Positions 52,235 to 63,835 are shown, numbered from the stretch's first letter. The stretch is 64,000 nucleotides of DNA from Lateolabrax maculatus (GCA_031216445.1 CM062210.1:15201501-15265500), one strand, 5' to 3'. Made by a program: numbers and translations. Notes: generated from the sequence alone by a model not told the origin.

Positions 52235-52690
52235 ACCCAGTCACTGACCACATTTATATGCTCTTATTCCAAAAAAGACAATATTACTACTAAGCTGTTT
52301 ATATGGCTAATGAAAATTCATATTTCCCTAATATCCCTGTTTACATGCAGCCGTGCATACTCCGACTAACGTAAAACGCCCCCATGATGTACGTCATACG
52401 TCAACCGTCAAAACCGGCTTTTCTTTCAGGCATGCATCTCTACCCCAGCTTTGCAAACTGTTGGTGAGTTGGTTTGTTCACAACTCACAGAGCTGACCAT
52501 AAACAGGCAGTAAAAACCCAAATTGAGACAGATATTCTGAATGCGCTGTATACATGTCCAAAGAATGCTCCTATAAACTGAATGATATTGGCATATCCCA
52601 CATGTCTTAATCGGAAAATGCTAAATTCGGAATAAGGCCTAATTCTTCAAAACGGAATATGCTGTTTACATTACCAGTATCAAATTAGGG
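52235..52690. repeat. Candidate DNA-transposon-derived repeat, family D
   Basis: The left side has ACATTTATATGCTCTTATTC and the right side AACGGAATATGCTGTTTACA, an imperfect inverted pair. The interior shows CTGTTTACATGCAGCCGTGC, GATGTACGTCATACGTCAAC and CTAAATTCGGAATAAGG. I recall similar blocks as a dispersed fish repeat, but boundaries and class are not certain. Confidence 0.45.
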
Positions 52691-53696
52691 CTTCAAATTC
52701 AGGGCTGATTTAAAACTGTTGATGGCGTGTTGAGCCGTTTTAAGCCCATAAAATGCCAGACAATATTATCACCAGCACTGATGTGTTTCATCATAGTACA
52801 GTCATATAATTCACTTTTAGATCAAGATCCCCGGTTTGCTGTTGAGTACCCACCACTAACCAAAGTTTATTCAGAGTCAGCCGCTACGACACGAAGTCTG
52901 CCGGCTAACTTCACAAGAAACAGGAGCAATGAAGCAATTTACCGCTGAGCCGCTAACTCCGCCAGGACAACAAATGAGTGGCTGGTTCCTTAAACCTGCA
53001 AACCATCGTAACACTGCACGCCGAGAGAACATTTAAAGTTCCCGCTTCAAAACTCTTTTTGTTCTGACCTAACACGTGGTTCATTAATATTTAATAATAA
53101 TTAATTATTAAATAATAATGATTTAATTATTAGCAATTATTCCTGATAGCCCTTATTGACCTGAATAACCTATAGCACCTACAACTGCATGGTTTATTGC
53201 ACTATATACTATATATTATACCGTATAGCATTTTCTGCATGAGCAAATGGTTTACAGTTTGGTATAAATATTATTTAAACATGTACACACAGAGTCACAA
53301 TGCGAAATGTGGAAAAATAAAAAGGAAATATGTTCTATATGCAGCTGTAGTTGAAAAAATAAGTACCAACTGCTACAATTTGGCTACCGCTACTGCTCAT
53401 TCAGCTCACCCATGAGGGTTTTAAAAGGGCCAGAAGTCCACTTTCAAAAGCTTAAATCAGTGCATATTACTTTTCTTATTAAGCAGACTATTTCTGAGCT
53501 GCATTCTCTTATCATGCCACATTCTGCACTACCTTTTTATTAATCCCCCCCCCCCTTTTCTCATTTAGATTTGATTGGCTATGAAATGCACCGTCCTGCC
53601 GGGACTCAGGTTTCAGCATTCATCAGCATTTCCTGGTTGTAAATTGATGGCACAAATAGAGACATACAGTACTTGCACAGAAGTGCATAAAGACAT

Positions 53697-53698
<2 letters not shown>

Positions 53699-53731
<33 letters not shown>
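53699..53731. repeat. (AC)16 microsatellite
   Basis: Uninterrupted AC array. Confidence 0.97.
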
Positions 53732-54382
53732 AGCATGGTTTTCAAATGTAGTATAAATTATGGAGCTACACCTAGAAAGGGGGTTCTTCTATGTTTAATG
53801 CCATGTGCATTGAAGAACAACCAACACATGCAAGGTTATGCTGGTGGATAAGTTGTGTGTCAGAATAACTGAGTGGATGTTAATAGTTTAAACCTCAGCA
53901 GTTGAGTAGATGAAACGCTCATTATTCCCCCTTGAGAGTATATATGTTGTGAGAGCGAGACATAAGGGAAGCACAACTGCTACTCAGTTTAATTTACTAG
54001 CCAGCACAGATTTATCTTAATGTAACACAATTACATTACATTACATTTACTATTTTGTAACTTGTTTATGTTTTTAGGGTTGGAGGTTTTCAAAACACAC
54101 AGCTAATTAGTCATTTTGGACAAGTCGGGTAAACGAGAATCAGCTTCTTCTGCTGCTCTCCTGAATCCCGCACAAACTCAATCATCAACTGGTTGAGACT
54201 CTGCAACCTGTCCAGGTTTAAAGGCCAGTCTGAGTCTAACTGGAGGGGACAGTGAAATCTCATATGATGGCAGATTTGTGTGCCAGAGTTCAGTGAATGC
54301 CAGCTTATTGCTATCGAAAAGGTCACTGGGCTAGAAGGAGAATAAAAAGCCTTTACTGGGGAGAGTGGTGTGTGCATGAGTG

Positions 54383-54395
54383 TACGTGTGTGTGT

Positions 54396-54431
<36 letters not shown>
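54383..54431. repeat. (GT)n microsatellite with one GGTG interruption
   Basis: GT array interrupted once near 54397, then about 16 uninterrupted units. Confidence 0.95.
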
Positions 54432-54434
<3 letters not shown>

Positions 54435-56563
54435 ACTGAAGGCCGCAACCTGAGATAACCATGCTCATATAAGCACCACGCCCTGGAGCTGCTGCATCTC
54501 TCTCTGTCTCTCTCTCTCCTCTCGTCAGGCTTTGGTGTCTGTTACCTTCTGCACTCCAGGAAGCAGACGCAAGGCTTTAAAATACACCCGCCTCTACAAG
54601 CGCAAAATCAATTACCCGAGAGATGAAATTCTCCGATAACGCGGCCTAATGATAATTGCCCCGAATCTGCAATGATCTGACTTACGATACAAACCACTAT
54701 TGGCGTTGCAGCAGCGTATTGGCAGCCAGAGTAGCTGGAATATCAATGATAATTGTTCCAATGTTGATTTGGAGCCACGTTACTGCCTGGGGTAAACATA
54801 AACCAATTGCAGAGAATTGGACTCTATGGTAAGCGGCAGGGGTCATATTTCACTGATGTTTGTGTGATTTGTGATGAGCACAGTACAGGAGAGAGAGGAA
54901 ATGGTTATGTGGGAGCGAACCGCTGTCTGTTTAATTGAAGCACTCCTATCACACTGACTGTCGGAAGCATGAGGGCGACAGCGTGGCGCAAACTCCCGCT
55001 AATTCAATAAGCATTCATCAGACTGTTAAAAGGCTGGCAATAATAATAATAAACTCAGTTTCAAATGTGTGTCCAGAAATAGAACGGAAGCATTAGACAC
55101 GGACGACCGCTGTTCGTCCAGGATCCATCCAGTTTATCCACAACACACGCTGGCGAGCAAATACGAGGCACGCTTCAGGTTCAAATGTGGATCAATCGGA
55201 GGTCACGGAGCCGCCCAGAGGGAGAACAGAGGGTGACCCCATTTTGACGCTGACCTCCCAGAAATGGCATCCTACCCCCTCAACTCCCCTTTGCCTTCAA
55301 CCAACCTTGGCCGATCACGGGAGTCAGCATTTTTCAAAAGTGCCTGAGAGATGTCGGGCTGAATAATGTGTCCTATGAATAAAACACATTAGCTACAAAA
55401 CATGTTGAATTATTCACATTTCAGAGGCTCCATCCCGCCCCACACAGGAGATATTAGTTCTTCAGTCACCGCATGCTTTGCACATAGTCCTCCGAGTCTC
55501 TTGTTCCCCCATGTTCACTCCCTCTCGCTTCGCTCTTGATCATTGGCTCACTGTCTTCATCTGTTTTTTGTTAATCCCTCTCTGTTCCTCTGTGTTTCCT
55601 CTCAGCTGACTTTCTGCTGATGGCGACTGTCTATTTATACTCCTCAAGTTACTACTTTTCCTGGAACATCTCACTATTTATCTAAAGAGCTCTTGAAGCT
55701 GTTGAGGAGCGCATTTGTTCTGAGAGAATCTTTGATGACTTGGTAACACACGACGGCCCAAAATGGATTCATCATTTAGCGTTAATCTGAGGCGACCAGC
55801 TGTGAGTTTCAAAGTGAAAAAGACCCGGAATAAGGAGGAGGGCGGTTTGCTAATTAAATACTTGACCTAATATGCATCTCATTTTATTTTGAGCTCCACC
55901 AGCAATTTATGATTTTCATGATTGCAGTGTAATTTGCAGAATCAACAGCGCCACATGAACTTCAAAGGGTAAACCAATCAACAAATCACTGCATTTTATT
56001 GTGCTGTTTAAATCTGAAATCCCTCTTATCCTACAAAATATCACTTTTAAATCATCACAATTTTACTAGTGTGCAACAATGTGGAACACTTTTTGAACAA
56101 GTCAGTCGTGGCAAATTTGTTCGGTGATCCAACAGCCCTTTACATTCTATTTTTGTCAAATTAAACAGAAAAGAAGGAATTGGTTCATCATTTTAAACCT
56201 GTTGCCAGTTAAGGAAACCTTCGGGGAACAAATATCTGTTTTGCATAGGAAGTATTACATAATATTTCTGGTTTGTTTGGAAACAAGACTGCGAGTCTAC
56301 AGAGATAATAGCAGCAGTGCTTTGAGTTCAATAATAATGTCAGCCTGCTTACTGCAGGTAGATGCAGGTATAATGTTTACCATGTTCACCACCTTAGTTT
56401 AGCATGTTAGAATGCCAACATTCAGTAATTAGCACTACACAAAAAGTACAGCTGAGGCTGATGGGAATGTCATTTGTTTTACAGGTTTTTAGTCATAAAC
56501 CAAAGTACTGGATTTAAATTTAAATGTTGGCACTGGAGGAAAAGGTAGTTGGTCATCGGTGTT

Positions 56564-56788
56564 ATTACAATTCATCCTGAGGGGCGATCCATTCGACAGT
56601 AATTAAGACATTTCACTTAAAACCACAAATGTCAACCTCATGATGGTGCTGGAGGAAAAGTAAGGGCATCAACCAAAGTCCTACGGGTTCATCCTCTGGG
56701 GCACAACATTCCATGGCAATCCACCAAAAGTTGTGGAGATATTTAAATCTGGACCAAAGTGGTAGACAGAAAGCCAGCCTAGCTAAAG
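56564..56788 (+). repeat. Dispersed teleost repeat, family A, copy 3
   Basis: Begins ATTACAATTCATCCTGAGGG and includes GTCAACCTCATGATGGTGCT, ATGGCAATCCACCAAAAGTT, GAGATATTTAAATCTGGACC and AAAGTGGTAGACAGA. It lacks the final GCCATCC...CTAGCATGG block except for a remnant. It lies about 900 bp from the first coding exon of ntng1, in the intron. Confidence 0.85.
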
Positions 56789-57694
56789 AAAATTGAAATA
56801 CTGTAGATGCGAGTTGTTATTCAGTTCCCCTGACAACCACTGAGGCTGAAGAGAGTTGCACCACCTAGTTTATCTAAAAGTTTATCTGACACAGACCGAC
56901 ACGGATTCATTTCTCATAGGAAGGCAAATATGCTCAAACGGAAAGAGTCTCCAAGGCAAAAAGTGTGACTGGATTCCTCAAATAAACATTTTATGGGTGA
57001 GAATTACCATACGGACTAATAATGAATGCTGACACTGAATATTGTTATGTTGGGCTACTGTGTTTGATTAAAAAAAGCAAGGCAATGAACACTTACAGTA
57101 CTGCATGTGCAAAAGTGTTGCTAAACGTGAGAAAAACAAAATCCTCGTATATGGCACTTAAAAATAGTGCTCCACTTAGGTTCTCATACATGCTGTTGTA
57201 TTTTTAGTCCAGCTATGCACTATTTTCACCCAGAGATTGTTTGAATTTATGGGCCACTTACTTATCCAACTCACTCCTTGACGCAACAGAAAAGCTGTGC
57301 TGGGACGTCTTTTTTTGTGGGAACTGTATTTTTTTGTGTCACTGTGGTGTTTGGGGGCGAGGTGAGTATGTGTGTTGTCATTGGTGAAGTCACAGTGTTT
57401 TCTGCAAGCAGGCAGCATCAACATCACACAGTGCTTGCAGTGCACACCGAGAAGCAGCTTTCTAAACAGCAGAACATGACGTCAATGGGCACGAACCTCT
57501 ATTTCTTCAGACACTGCAACGTATCTGAGTCACACAGGCTTTAAAAGCGTCTGTCACGGCTGTGGGGTCACAACAAGCCGAGTAGATACACGATACACAG
57601 ACAAGAAAGATGCCTTAGTACTTTCTTTTTACTGGGTGTACAGTTTTTAAAATGGAATATTTTGGGGGTTTTGTTCACTTTTGCATGTACTCAC
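56789..57694. other. Donor-proximal part of the 35-kb intron, nothing further recognised
   Basis: Plain intron up to the GTGAGT donor of the first coding exon. Open frames near 57176-57544 show no recognisable domain. Confidence 0.5.
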
Positions 57695-57943
57695 CAGGGC
57701 ACAGTATGTCTCTGGAGGGTCTCCACAGGTGATGTTGGGGGGATCCAGAGTAACCTTCAGGTACTGGGTCATGTCTGCTGCCTCCGGCTGGCAGGCCATG
57801 TAGTCCCAGGTTAAGACTTCGTCTGAGTAAATCTGGAACTTGCACACATCGTAGTGGCCCCACGCTGCAGGGTAGTGCTGCATGGCCGCCTGGCAAACAC
57901 CGGTCCACAGCGCCTGCAGCGTCAACGCGAAATGGAAACGCAT
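57695..57943 (-). CDS. ntng1: Netrin-G1, first coding exon (signal peptide and start of LN domain)
   Basis: This exon encodes 83 residues of a netrin-G1-type protein. Netrin-Gs are GPI-anchored axonal surface proteins of the laminin/netrin family that bind NGL (LRRC4-type) partners on dendrites and organise synapses. The ATG at 57943-57941 opens a hydrophobic signal peptide of about 28 residues ending near PAAWG, followed by HYDVCK, DYMACQPE, MTQYLKV and ITCGDPPET, which I recognise as the netrin-G1 N terminus. Four LN-domain cysteines lie after the signal peptide. The exon ends in CTG followed by a GTGAGT donor at 57694-57689, so the intron is phase 0. The joined product with the 22-kb exon reads through without a break. 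The start context has G at -3 and C at +4. The residues MQ.YP..WGHYD match netrin-G1 better than netrin-G2 as I remember them. Which teleost ntng1 copy this is cannot be told from the sequence. Confidence 0.95.
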
Positions 57944-58370
57944 GACTGGTCCTCTCTCAGCTCCTTCTCAAGGAGCTGTATGTCCTTCTGAAGGTGTACG
58001 GACAAGGGGTCCCTCTTCTACTTCCGCTTACTGTAACTCACTCAACTGGAGTGAGGAGGCATGCCAAACTCCCCTCAGGTGGAGCGAGGGTCGGTTTAGA
58101 AGTGTCTCGTTGTTTTTCTTTACAATTTCTGCCTCTTTCAGGTTTGTGGAGCGGTGGATAACTAGGAGGGATGGCGAAGTTGCCAGTCCATTGAGAAGAT
58201 AAGAGGTGAGGATTGAGGGAGGGAGGAGGATGGTGGAGGAGGAGGAGGAGGAAGAGGGGGGAGACCAGAAGGAGATAGCCCTCTGACACACTGATAGCAA
58301 GATGAGTGACAGGTCTCCTCAGCTTGCCTGGCTGTCAATCATGGTCCTCGTCCTGCGTGGAGATCTGGCG
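57944..58370 (-). promoter_or_regulatory. ntng1: ntng1 5'UTR portion of the first coding exon
   Basis: Going upstream of the ATG on the minus strand, a strong acceptor (pyrimidine tract ending in CGCAG, AG at 58372-58371) defines the likely 5' edge of the exon at 58370. That gives about 427 nt of leader and implies a non-coding exon further upstream, as in mammalian NTNG1. The leader is pyrimidine-rich on the transcribed strand, with a CTC/TCC run at about 58205-58260. It carries exactly three upstream ATGs, each followed by an early stop: 58342-58319 (7 codons), 58191-58162 (9 codons) and 58062-58042 (6 codons). All end before the main start. An alternative acceptor, CTCCAG, lies near 58046-58050. 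Confidence 0.7.
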
Positions 58371-59381
58371 CTGCGGAGAAACGAGAAACAGTAGAAGAGG
58401 GGGATGAATATACCTCCATTGGGGGAATATGATTTGACAGTGAGAGAACATTAGCTGGCACCATGGCATGTGTGAAAGGTGTATGTGTGAATAGAAAGTC
58501 GGATGGGTGCTAGGTAGGGGTGCCATGTTGGTGTTTGTTGTCAATCAAAACACAGAAAATCAGTAAGTGAGGCCATTGGGGGGAATTGGATCCTGCTGCT
58601 TTCACACCAAACCCTCATCTCACTCAGCGGGATCAAGCCTACACTGTTACAGCTTTCCCCATCCCCTCATCCGACTCACACCCCTCACACCCCATGCTGC
58701 ACCGGCTGGAATGAGTTTTCATGTTTTATGTTTGTTTTAGTCATGTTTTATACAATCGTGGTCACCTAGGAACTAAGATATTTTGAATTCTAACTTCAGA
58801 TGATCTGATGGTGCTGTCTTAATCATACATAGTGAGCAGCACTGTAGAGTGAATGGCAATCTAATTTCAAATGTGGTAGTTCCATGACTACAACTATGAG
58901 TGTGTAACAAATAATATTAAATACTCTTTTGACTGCATTTCCTGTGTCCATAACCAGAGACTGTGTAGCAGTGAGTGAATACGGCTGTATCTGAAATGGT
59001 TCCCAACATCAGCTATATTAAATCATCATACTTAATCTACCTACTTAAACATAAAAAAAAAACACACTTACAATGTTTTATTGCCTAGTCTGTTCCTAAA
59101 TTGTGTTAGGGGCCTAAACATCACTCAAAATGTTAAGAGTGCTGCAGTCAATGATGCACCAGGGACTCATGGATGATTTTTATGACATCAATGGGTATGT
59201 TAATGGGATTGACTATTTTCAGTATAAAAACAACCTGTTGCTGTCGTGATTTCATTTGAAATATCAGAAAGAAAAATGTCAAACAATGGAAATAACAAAT
59301 CAAAAGTATTTCACATTTCTGCTTGTGTGCTTTAGTTAGCACTTGATTGAATGTACTCCAACCTGCATTCATTGATTTTCT
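58371..59381. other. ntng1: ntng1 intron upstream of the first coding exon
   Basis: The polypyrimidine tract and CGCAG acceptor on the minus strand (about 58371-58395) end an intron whose 5' exon was not found. Otherwise nothing is recognised before the family B repeat. Confidence 0.55.
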
Positions 59382-59914
59382 GGCCACTTGGGGGCAGTGC
59401 AACGATCTGTGAACACACCACTGACATAACTTGTTACGTCAGTTACCAGCATGTACGAAGCAACACTGACATTCACTTGAAGTCATGTTTCAGTCCAATA
59501 AATAATAAATAAATAGAGTCCAATATTCACTCTCCTTTTAGCTCTATTTTGGATGTCACCAAACTCCAGAGAGAAATATCAGCTCTTTAGCGGCCAAATG
59601 CTCCACTAACAGCTATTCCCTGACTGTGTCGGTCAGCAGGGAGCGTACGGTGGGGATTTTGGAGCTTTTTGCAGAAAACAGTTGCTAAAAAGACACTGAT
59701 GAGCACGGTAACGGTGAACCAAAACAGTTCAACTGTAGGCTTTATAACCAAAACAATGAGCTGAAAGATGCTAAAATGTTCATTACAGCTGAAAGGAACT
59801 GCAGAGTTATAATAATTCTGTGAGGATTCGTCACTACCAGCAAAACTTTTCACATTACATACACTCATCTGATCCATAGTCAATATAAAAATATTGATGA
59901 TAGCAGCTTTAACT
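59382..59914 (+). repeat. Dispersed teleost repeat, family B, copy 2
   Basis: Begins GGCCACTTGGGGGCAGTGCA and shares GTCCAATATTCACTCTCCTT, ATATCAGCTCTTTAGC, AAATGCTCCACTA, GAGCTGAAAGATGCTAAAAT and TATAATAATTCTGTG with the copy near 9 kb. It also has AGGGAGCGTACGGTGGGG, part of the family that copy 1 lacks. An inserted ATAAATAATAAATAAATA stretch (about 59499-59516) interrupts it. Confidence 0.8.
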
Positions 59915-62667
59915 GACTTTTAACTAGATAAAACAAGTGAAAATACCATCACCAGAGTCTCACTTAAACAGGAAAAAGAGGCCACTCTTACTTGATATAG
60001 TCCCACTTTGCAATTTAGGATAAAAACAGTCACATGTTAACATAAATATCTTGTGACTAGTACTGCTTTCAAGTTTCTTCTTCTAAGTGGTAGAGCTGTT
60101 CATAGCAAGAGCCACTGCACTCTATCACATACAGCGATTTACTTCCCAAGCTACATAACATCCATTAATATCTGCCAACCATTGTGGGCTGTTGCCTCAC
60201 TTTTCCGTTTGTCTAAAGTTTTTGTATTAAAACACCTATTTAAAGGTAGTTGGGCAGCAAACATTTAACCCTGCTGTCTGTCTTTTTCTCCCACTGCTGC
60301 TTTCATTGGCTACAATGAGAATGTGTATTGGTCGATTTTATAGTTCTTTAGTTCTAGTTTTTGATCTTCCTTTTCTTTATTCTGTTATTTTGTTTTTGGA
60401 TTGACCTTAAAGAGTCATTTAAATTAGGCTGTCTGTGCATACCTTGACCTCTCTCTGGACAGAAATACAGCAGAAAGCCTGTTGGTCAGAGACAGGAGGG
60501 ACAAACTGGTAGATATTTTAGTGCATTTAGTGATTTAGTGCAATCAGTCATTTGAGTCAGTGTGTGTGCTGACCAATACACCTTCCAGTCATCAGTGATC
60601 AATTAGCAGCTACTGTGTAAATATGGGGTTTGCTTATTGCAAAAAATTTTATTATTAACATTACCATTATTAACACACACATAGCTAATTAAGTCAAATT
60701 TTCATTTATCATCCGATTAGATTAGATTACAAACTGGGTCACAGCAGCATTAAATATAAAATAATAGTGTATCAGTAAGAAATAGGGGGCAGGATTGGAT
60801 TATATTAACATACCACATACAGATTACTGTTTCTAGAGATGTATAAAAAATCTAGATCTCACCATGAACAAAATGTGCAAAAAAACAGCACTATCAGTCA
60901 AACACAAACTGTGACAGAATGAAGAGGTGATGTGTAATGTGAGGCTAAGAAAGACAATATGTGAAAATATTAATTATATATACATTTAATAAGGTATTGT
61001 GTATATGAGTTGTATTCACATTCAACAGTCTACCTGAGGCCCGTGGACGTGTCACAACAACTACACACCTTCCAGATCCCTGACTTCAGTATAGACAGTA
61101 ATAAGATGTGGAAAATTGATGTACAAATGAAGGCACGCTACTGAAAAACGACAATGTGAAGGCACATCTGACACTGTTTCACATGTATGTATAGTAATGT
61201 AGTAACATTTCATTTGCCTCTTTAAAATGTACATTTGATGCATTGAACCAAAGTATGGTAGATCTGGAGCTGCTTCGGTGTCAGAATTGTTTACGCTGTG
61301 CCATTCAGAGCCATTTCAATCTGATGTAGTGTAAATCATCATTTTAAAGAACAGCCAAGGTCAGGGGCAAAGGCTTAGTGGTATACATGTCCTATACAAA
61401 GCAGCAAATGCACACAAAGGACAAATTTCCTTTAATGCGGTTGGAAACGAGATGATGTAGGCAGAAAATCTTGGTAAAGGTAATTCAAAAACATGACATA
61501 AGATGAAAAATATTCTCTGATATCAGATGCAAATAGAAAAATGTGACAAATTGCCCCTTATGACACATGCTCTGCTAAAAATAAACATTCACGCCAGTGC
61601 AAAATAGAAAAAATCAAATAAGAAAAATCAATCACATCAATATAGATAAGCATTATCCACAGATATGGTTGGAAACTGTGATTTTGCACAAGATGATCGA
61701 GAAAGACAATGTAAAATCAGTACAAAAAGAATACAAGAGCAAGTATTGCAAGTCAGAGGACGGAGGAAGGAGGAAGGGGTTAGGGGAAAAAGAAATGAAG
61801 CACCTTGAATGTAAAATTGTAAGAATGTCAATGGGGGAGATGTCAGTAGGTGAGGAAGCAGCCAATTATCCAGAGGAACTCTTGGCACCAAGCTCCCTGT
61901 TCCCATTAAGAGACATAATATTACCGTGTTAAGGAGGAGACTAAAGAGATGGCCGCAAAGTGTCTACGTGTGTTTGTGTGTAAAAGTGTGTGCGAGCCTC
62001 ACGTGCAACCTCTGGATGAAGAGAGGTTCAAGTCACGGGTAATGAGACAACAAGCGCTGGCGAGCCTTCGATAACAAGCAGTAGAGATCACAAAAGCGGG
62101 GTCATTATCACCCTACCATCCTGGACACAGCGGCCCCTTCCTCTCATTACTCCCCGCTTATAACCCTCCTTCGCCCCAAGGAGATGAGGTGAGGGAGGGA
62201 AAATGAGAGCAGATGGAAGAAGTGTGGATGTGCATTTTAAGTGAGAAAAAAGGCTTATTTTAGGGCAGGTCGCTTCCTCCAACCATCGATCAAGGTCCGA
62301 GGACATCAGAGGAGGCGCGCGCACAGGAAGTCTAAAATTCTCCCATGTACAGGAATATATATTGCATGGTAGGCACAGAGTGATAAACACTTACAGTAAC
62401 AGTGGGAGGTCGCTGGGTGTGAGGGAAGACTATTTTTAAAAACTATTTTTGTTTTAAATGTTGAAAATAAAATGTTTTTTTTCTGGATTATGTTGAATAG
62501 AAATGCTTATAATGTACATTAAAGTACCTAGTCACAACATATTTATCTGGCACCTTTTATAAATGACATTACCTGCAGTGCTTTACTAAGAACAACTTAA
62601 AATGTGTGAAAAAGTCAGATATGAAATGGAGATATAAAAAATTTGGATATAAAAAATCCGAGCTAAA
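59915..62667. other. Upstream intron or 5' flank, no gene seen
   Basis: AT-rich sequence without recognised exon or transposon. A minor GC-richer patch with GGCGCGCGCAC occurs near 62308-62326. Confidence 0.45.
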
Positions 62668-63090
62668 ATTTTAAGGTTTAACAACAAGGGAAATTGCGGT
62701 TTTAACTAATTTTGGAGATATTTACAACAGTAAGTTGAGCAAACCAAAATCTTTCAGGATATTTGTGACGTCACTAAATCCTGCTCGTATGTACGCGTGT
62801 TAAACTGAGGTTTAAGGAGAGCACAGAGAAACGTTCCTCCTTCAGCAGGTGAAAACAGTCTTCTAGTGCCCACTGCACACACATCATTCTGCACAGTGGA
62901 GCTCAAACATCCAAGTGAGGTAACAACAAGCAAAAAACATTTGTGGAGTGGAGGGGGACTTTAAAAAATAGGAAAAAAGATAAGAAAAATGTCGATATCA
63001 AAAATGTTATGTAAAAGGTTAAAACAGCAATTTTAAGGTGGAACCAAAAGGGAAATAACAGTGGTTTCAACTTTTTAAAGATATTTACAA
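62668..63090 (+). repeat. Diverged 60-bp direct repeat pair
   Basis: ATTTTAAGGTTTAACAACAA then GGGAAATTGCGGTTTTAACT and ATATTTACAA (about 62668-62727) recur as ATTTTAAGGTGGAACCAAAA, GGGAAATAACAGTGGTTTCA and ATATTTACAA at about 63030-63090. The pair brackets a TGACGTCA site and a more complex segment, which may be the inside of one old repeat. Confidence 0.5.
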
Positions 63091-63597
63091 AAGGGGTTTT
63101 AACAATAAAACTGAAGATGAAGGAAAGTTAAGAAGCCAAAACTGAAATCTCCTATTGCATGTGGGTACTAAACCATTAAAAAAATGTAAAATAAGATTGA
63201 AATATTTTAATGAATAATGCAAAATTTCAGTGGAGAGCTAAGTGTCTCATGGTTATCTAAATGCAGTTTTAATTTTTTTTCCCCCACTCAACAAAGAATA
63301 TATATGGTAGAAACACTGGATATTTGCATGTCTGCTTGAAAATGATAAAAAAAAAAAAACATTTAAAACAGCCAAATGTGTACTTAAAAGAATAAGAAAG
63401 CTGATCAGCTATTGGCAGCTTCAGATCAAATATGTCACCGTAGGCCTTCACCGCATATAGTGCCAGTAAACCACATGCAGTAGACCAGTCTGTGAGGTGT
63501 GCACTCACTGCCTGCCCGATACAACAGAGGACTGTAGGTAACAACCAGCGCCAGCGCTGCAAATGGCAACCTCGATTTTATATTTAAACACATGAAT

Positions 63598-63835
63598 CTT
63601 TCACAAGGCCCGGTGGACCCGGGAGAGGGTTTGTTTCGCCGGTGAGTTCATCACACCCACCCAAACAGTCACCCATGCGGCCGAACCACTCGCCCGTCCC
63701 TGGGGCCGAGAAACAGCCCTTGGTGTCCACTTCCATTTCATCCCCGGGGCCACTCGAGCGTGACTGAGTGTTTCTCCAAATCACAGGGGAAATGTGACAC
63801 GCATGTCCCCGGAGCCGCTTCTCTACTACGAGTGG
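63598..63835. promoter_or_regulatory. CpG-rich patch, candidate promoter or non-coding exon 1 region
   Basis: About 16 CpGs occur in about 235 bp, including ATGCGGCCGA, CTCGCCCGTC, CCCCGGGG, CTCGAGCG and CCCGGAGCCG, within otherwise AT-rich DNA. It is about 5.2 kb upstream of the ntng1 exon, whose acceptor demands an upstream non-coding exon. No TATA box or unambiguous minus-strand donor paired with it could be fixed: GTGAGT at about 63511-63506 (minus) and a CCGGTGAGT on the plus strand at 63639 are the candidates. It could equally belong to another transcript. Confidence 0.3.

Larger units (their letters stand above)
52691..56563. other. Intronic sequence, no gene seen
   Basis: Includes an AT-only palindromic stretch near 53092-53126 (core AATAATTAATTATT), an AC array at 53699-53731, a C-run at 53546-53555 and a GT array at 54383-54431. 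A high-complexity segment at about 54600-54830 is discussed as a candidate conserved element. Confidence 0.5.
22668..57694 (-). other. ntng1: ntng1 intron between the two LN-domain exons (about 35.0 kb)
   Basis: The donor GTGAGT (57694-57689) and an acceptor with a long pyrimidine tract ending GTGTAG (22668 side) bound this phase-0 intron. It accounts for over half of the window. It holds microsatellites, several transposon relics and dispersed repeats listed separately. I found no further exon of this gene inside it. The remaining sequence is AT-rich and unremarkable apart from a CpG cluster near 29.4-29.6 kb and some homeodomain-motif-dense stretches. Confidence 0.92.

Noticed and set aside
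58028..58300. Ser-rich frames in the ntng1 leader
   Set aside because: They start at TTG or GTG and are translations of the CTC/TCC run. The real upstream ATGs give only 6-9 codon ORFs.
63269..63562. 97-codon minus-strand frame with a signal-peptide-like start
   Set aside because: Begins at TTG, not ATG, ends in poly-Phe from an A-tract, and matches nothing I know. It could overlap a non-coding exon but not a supported protein.
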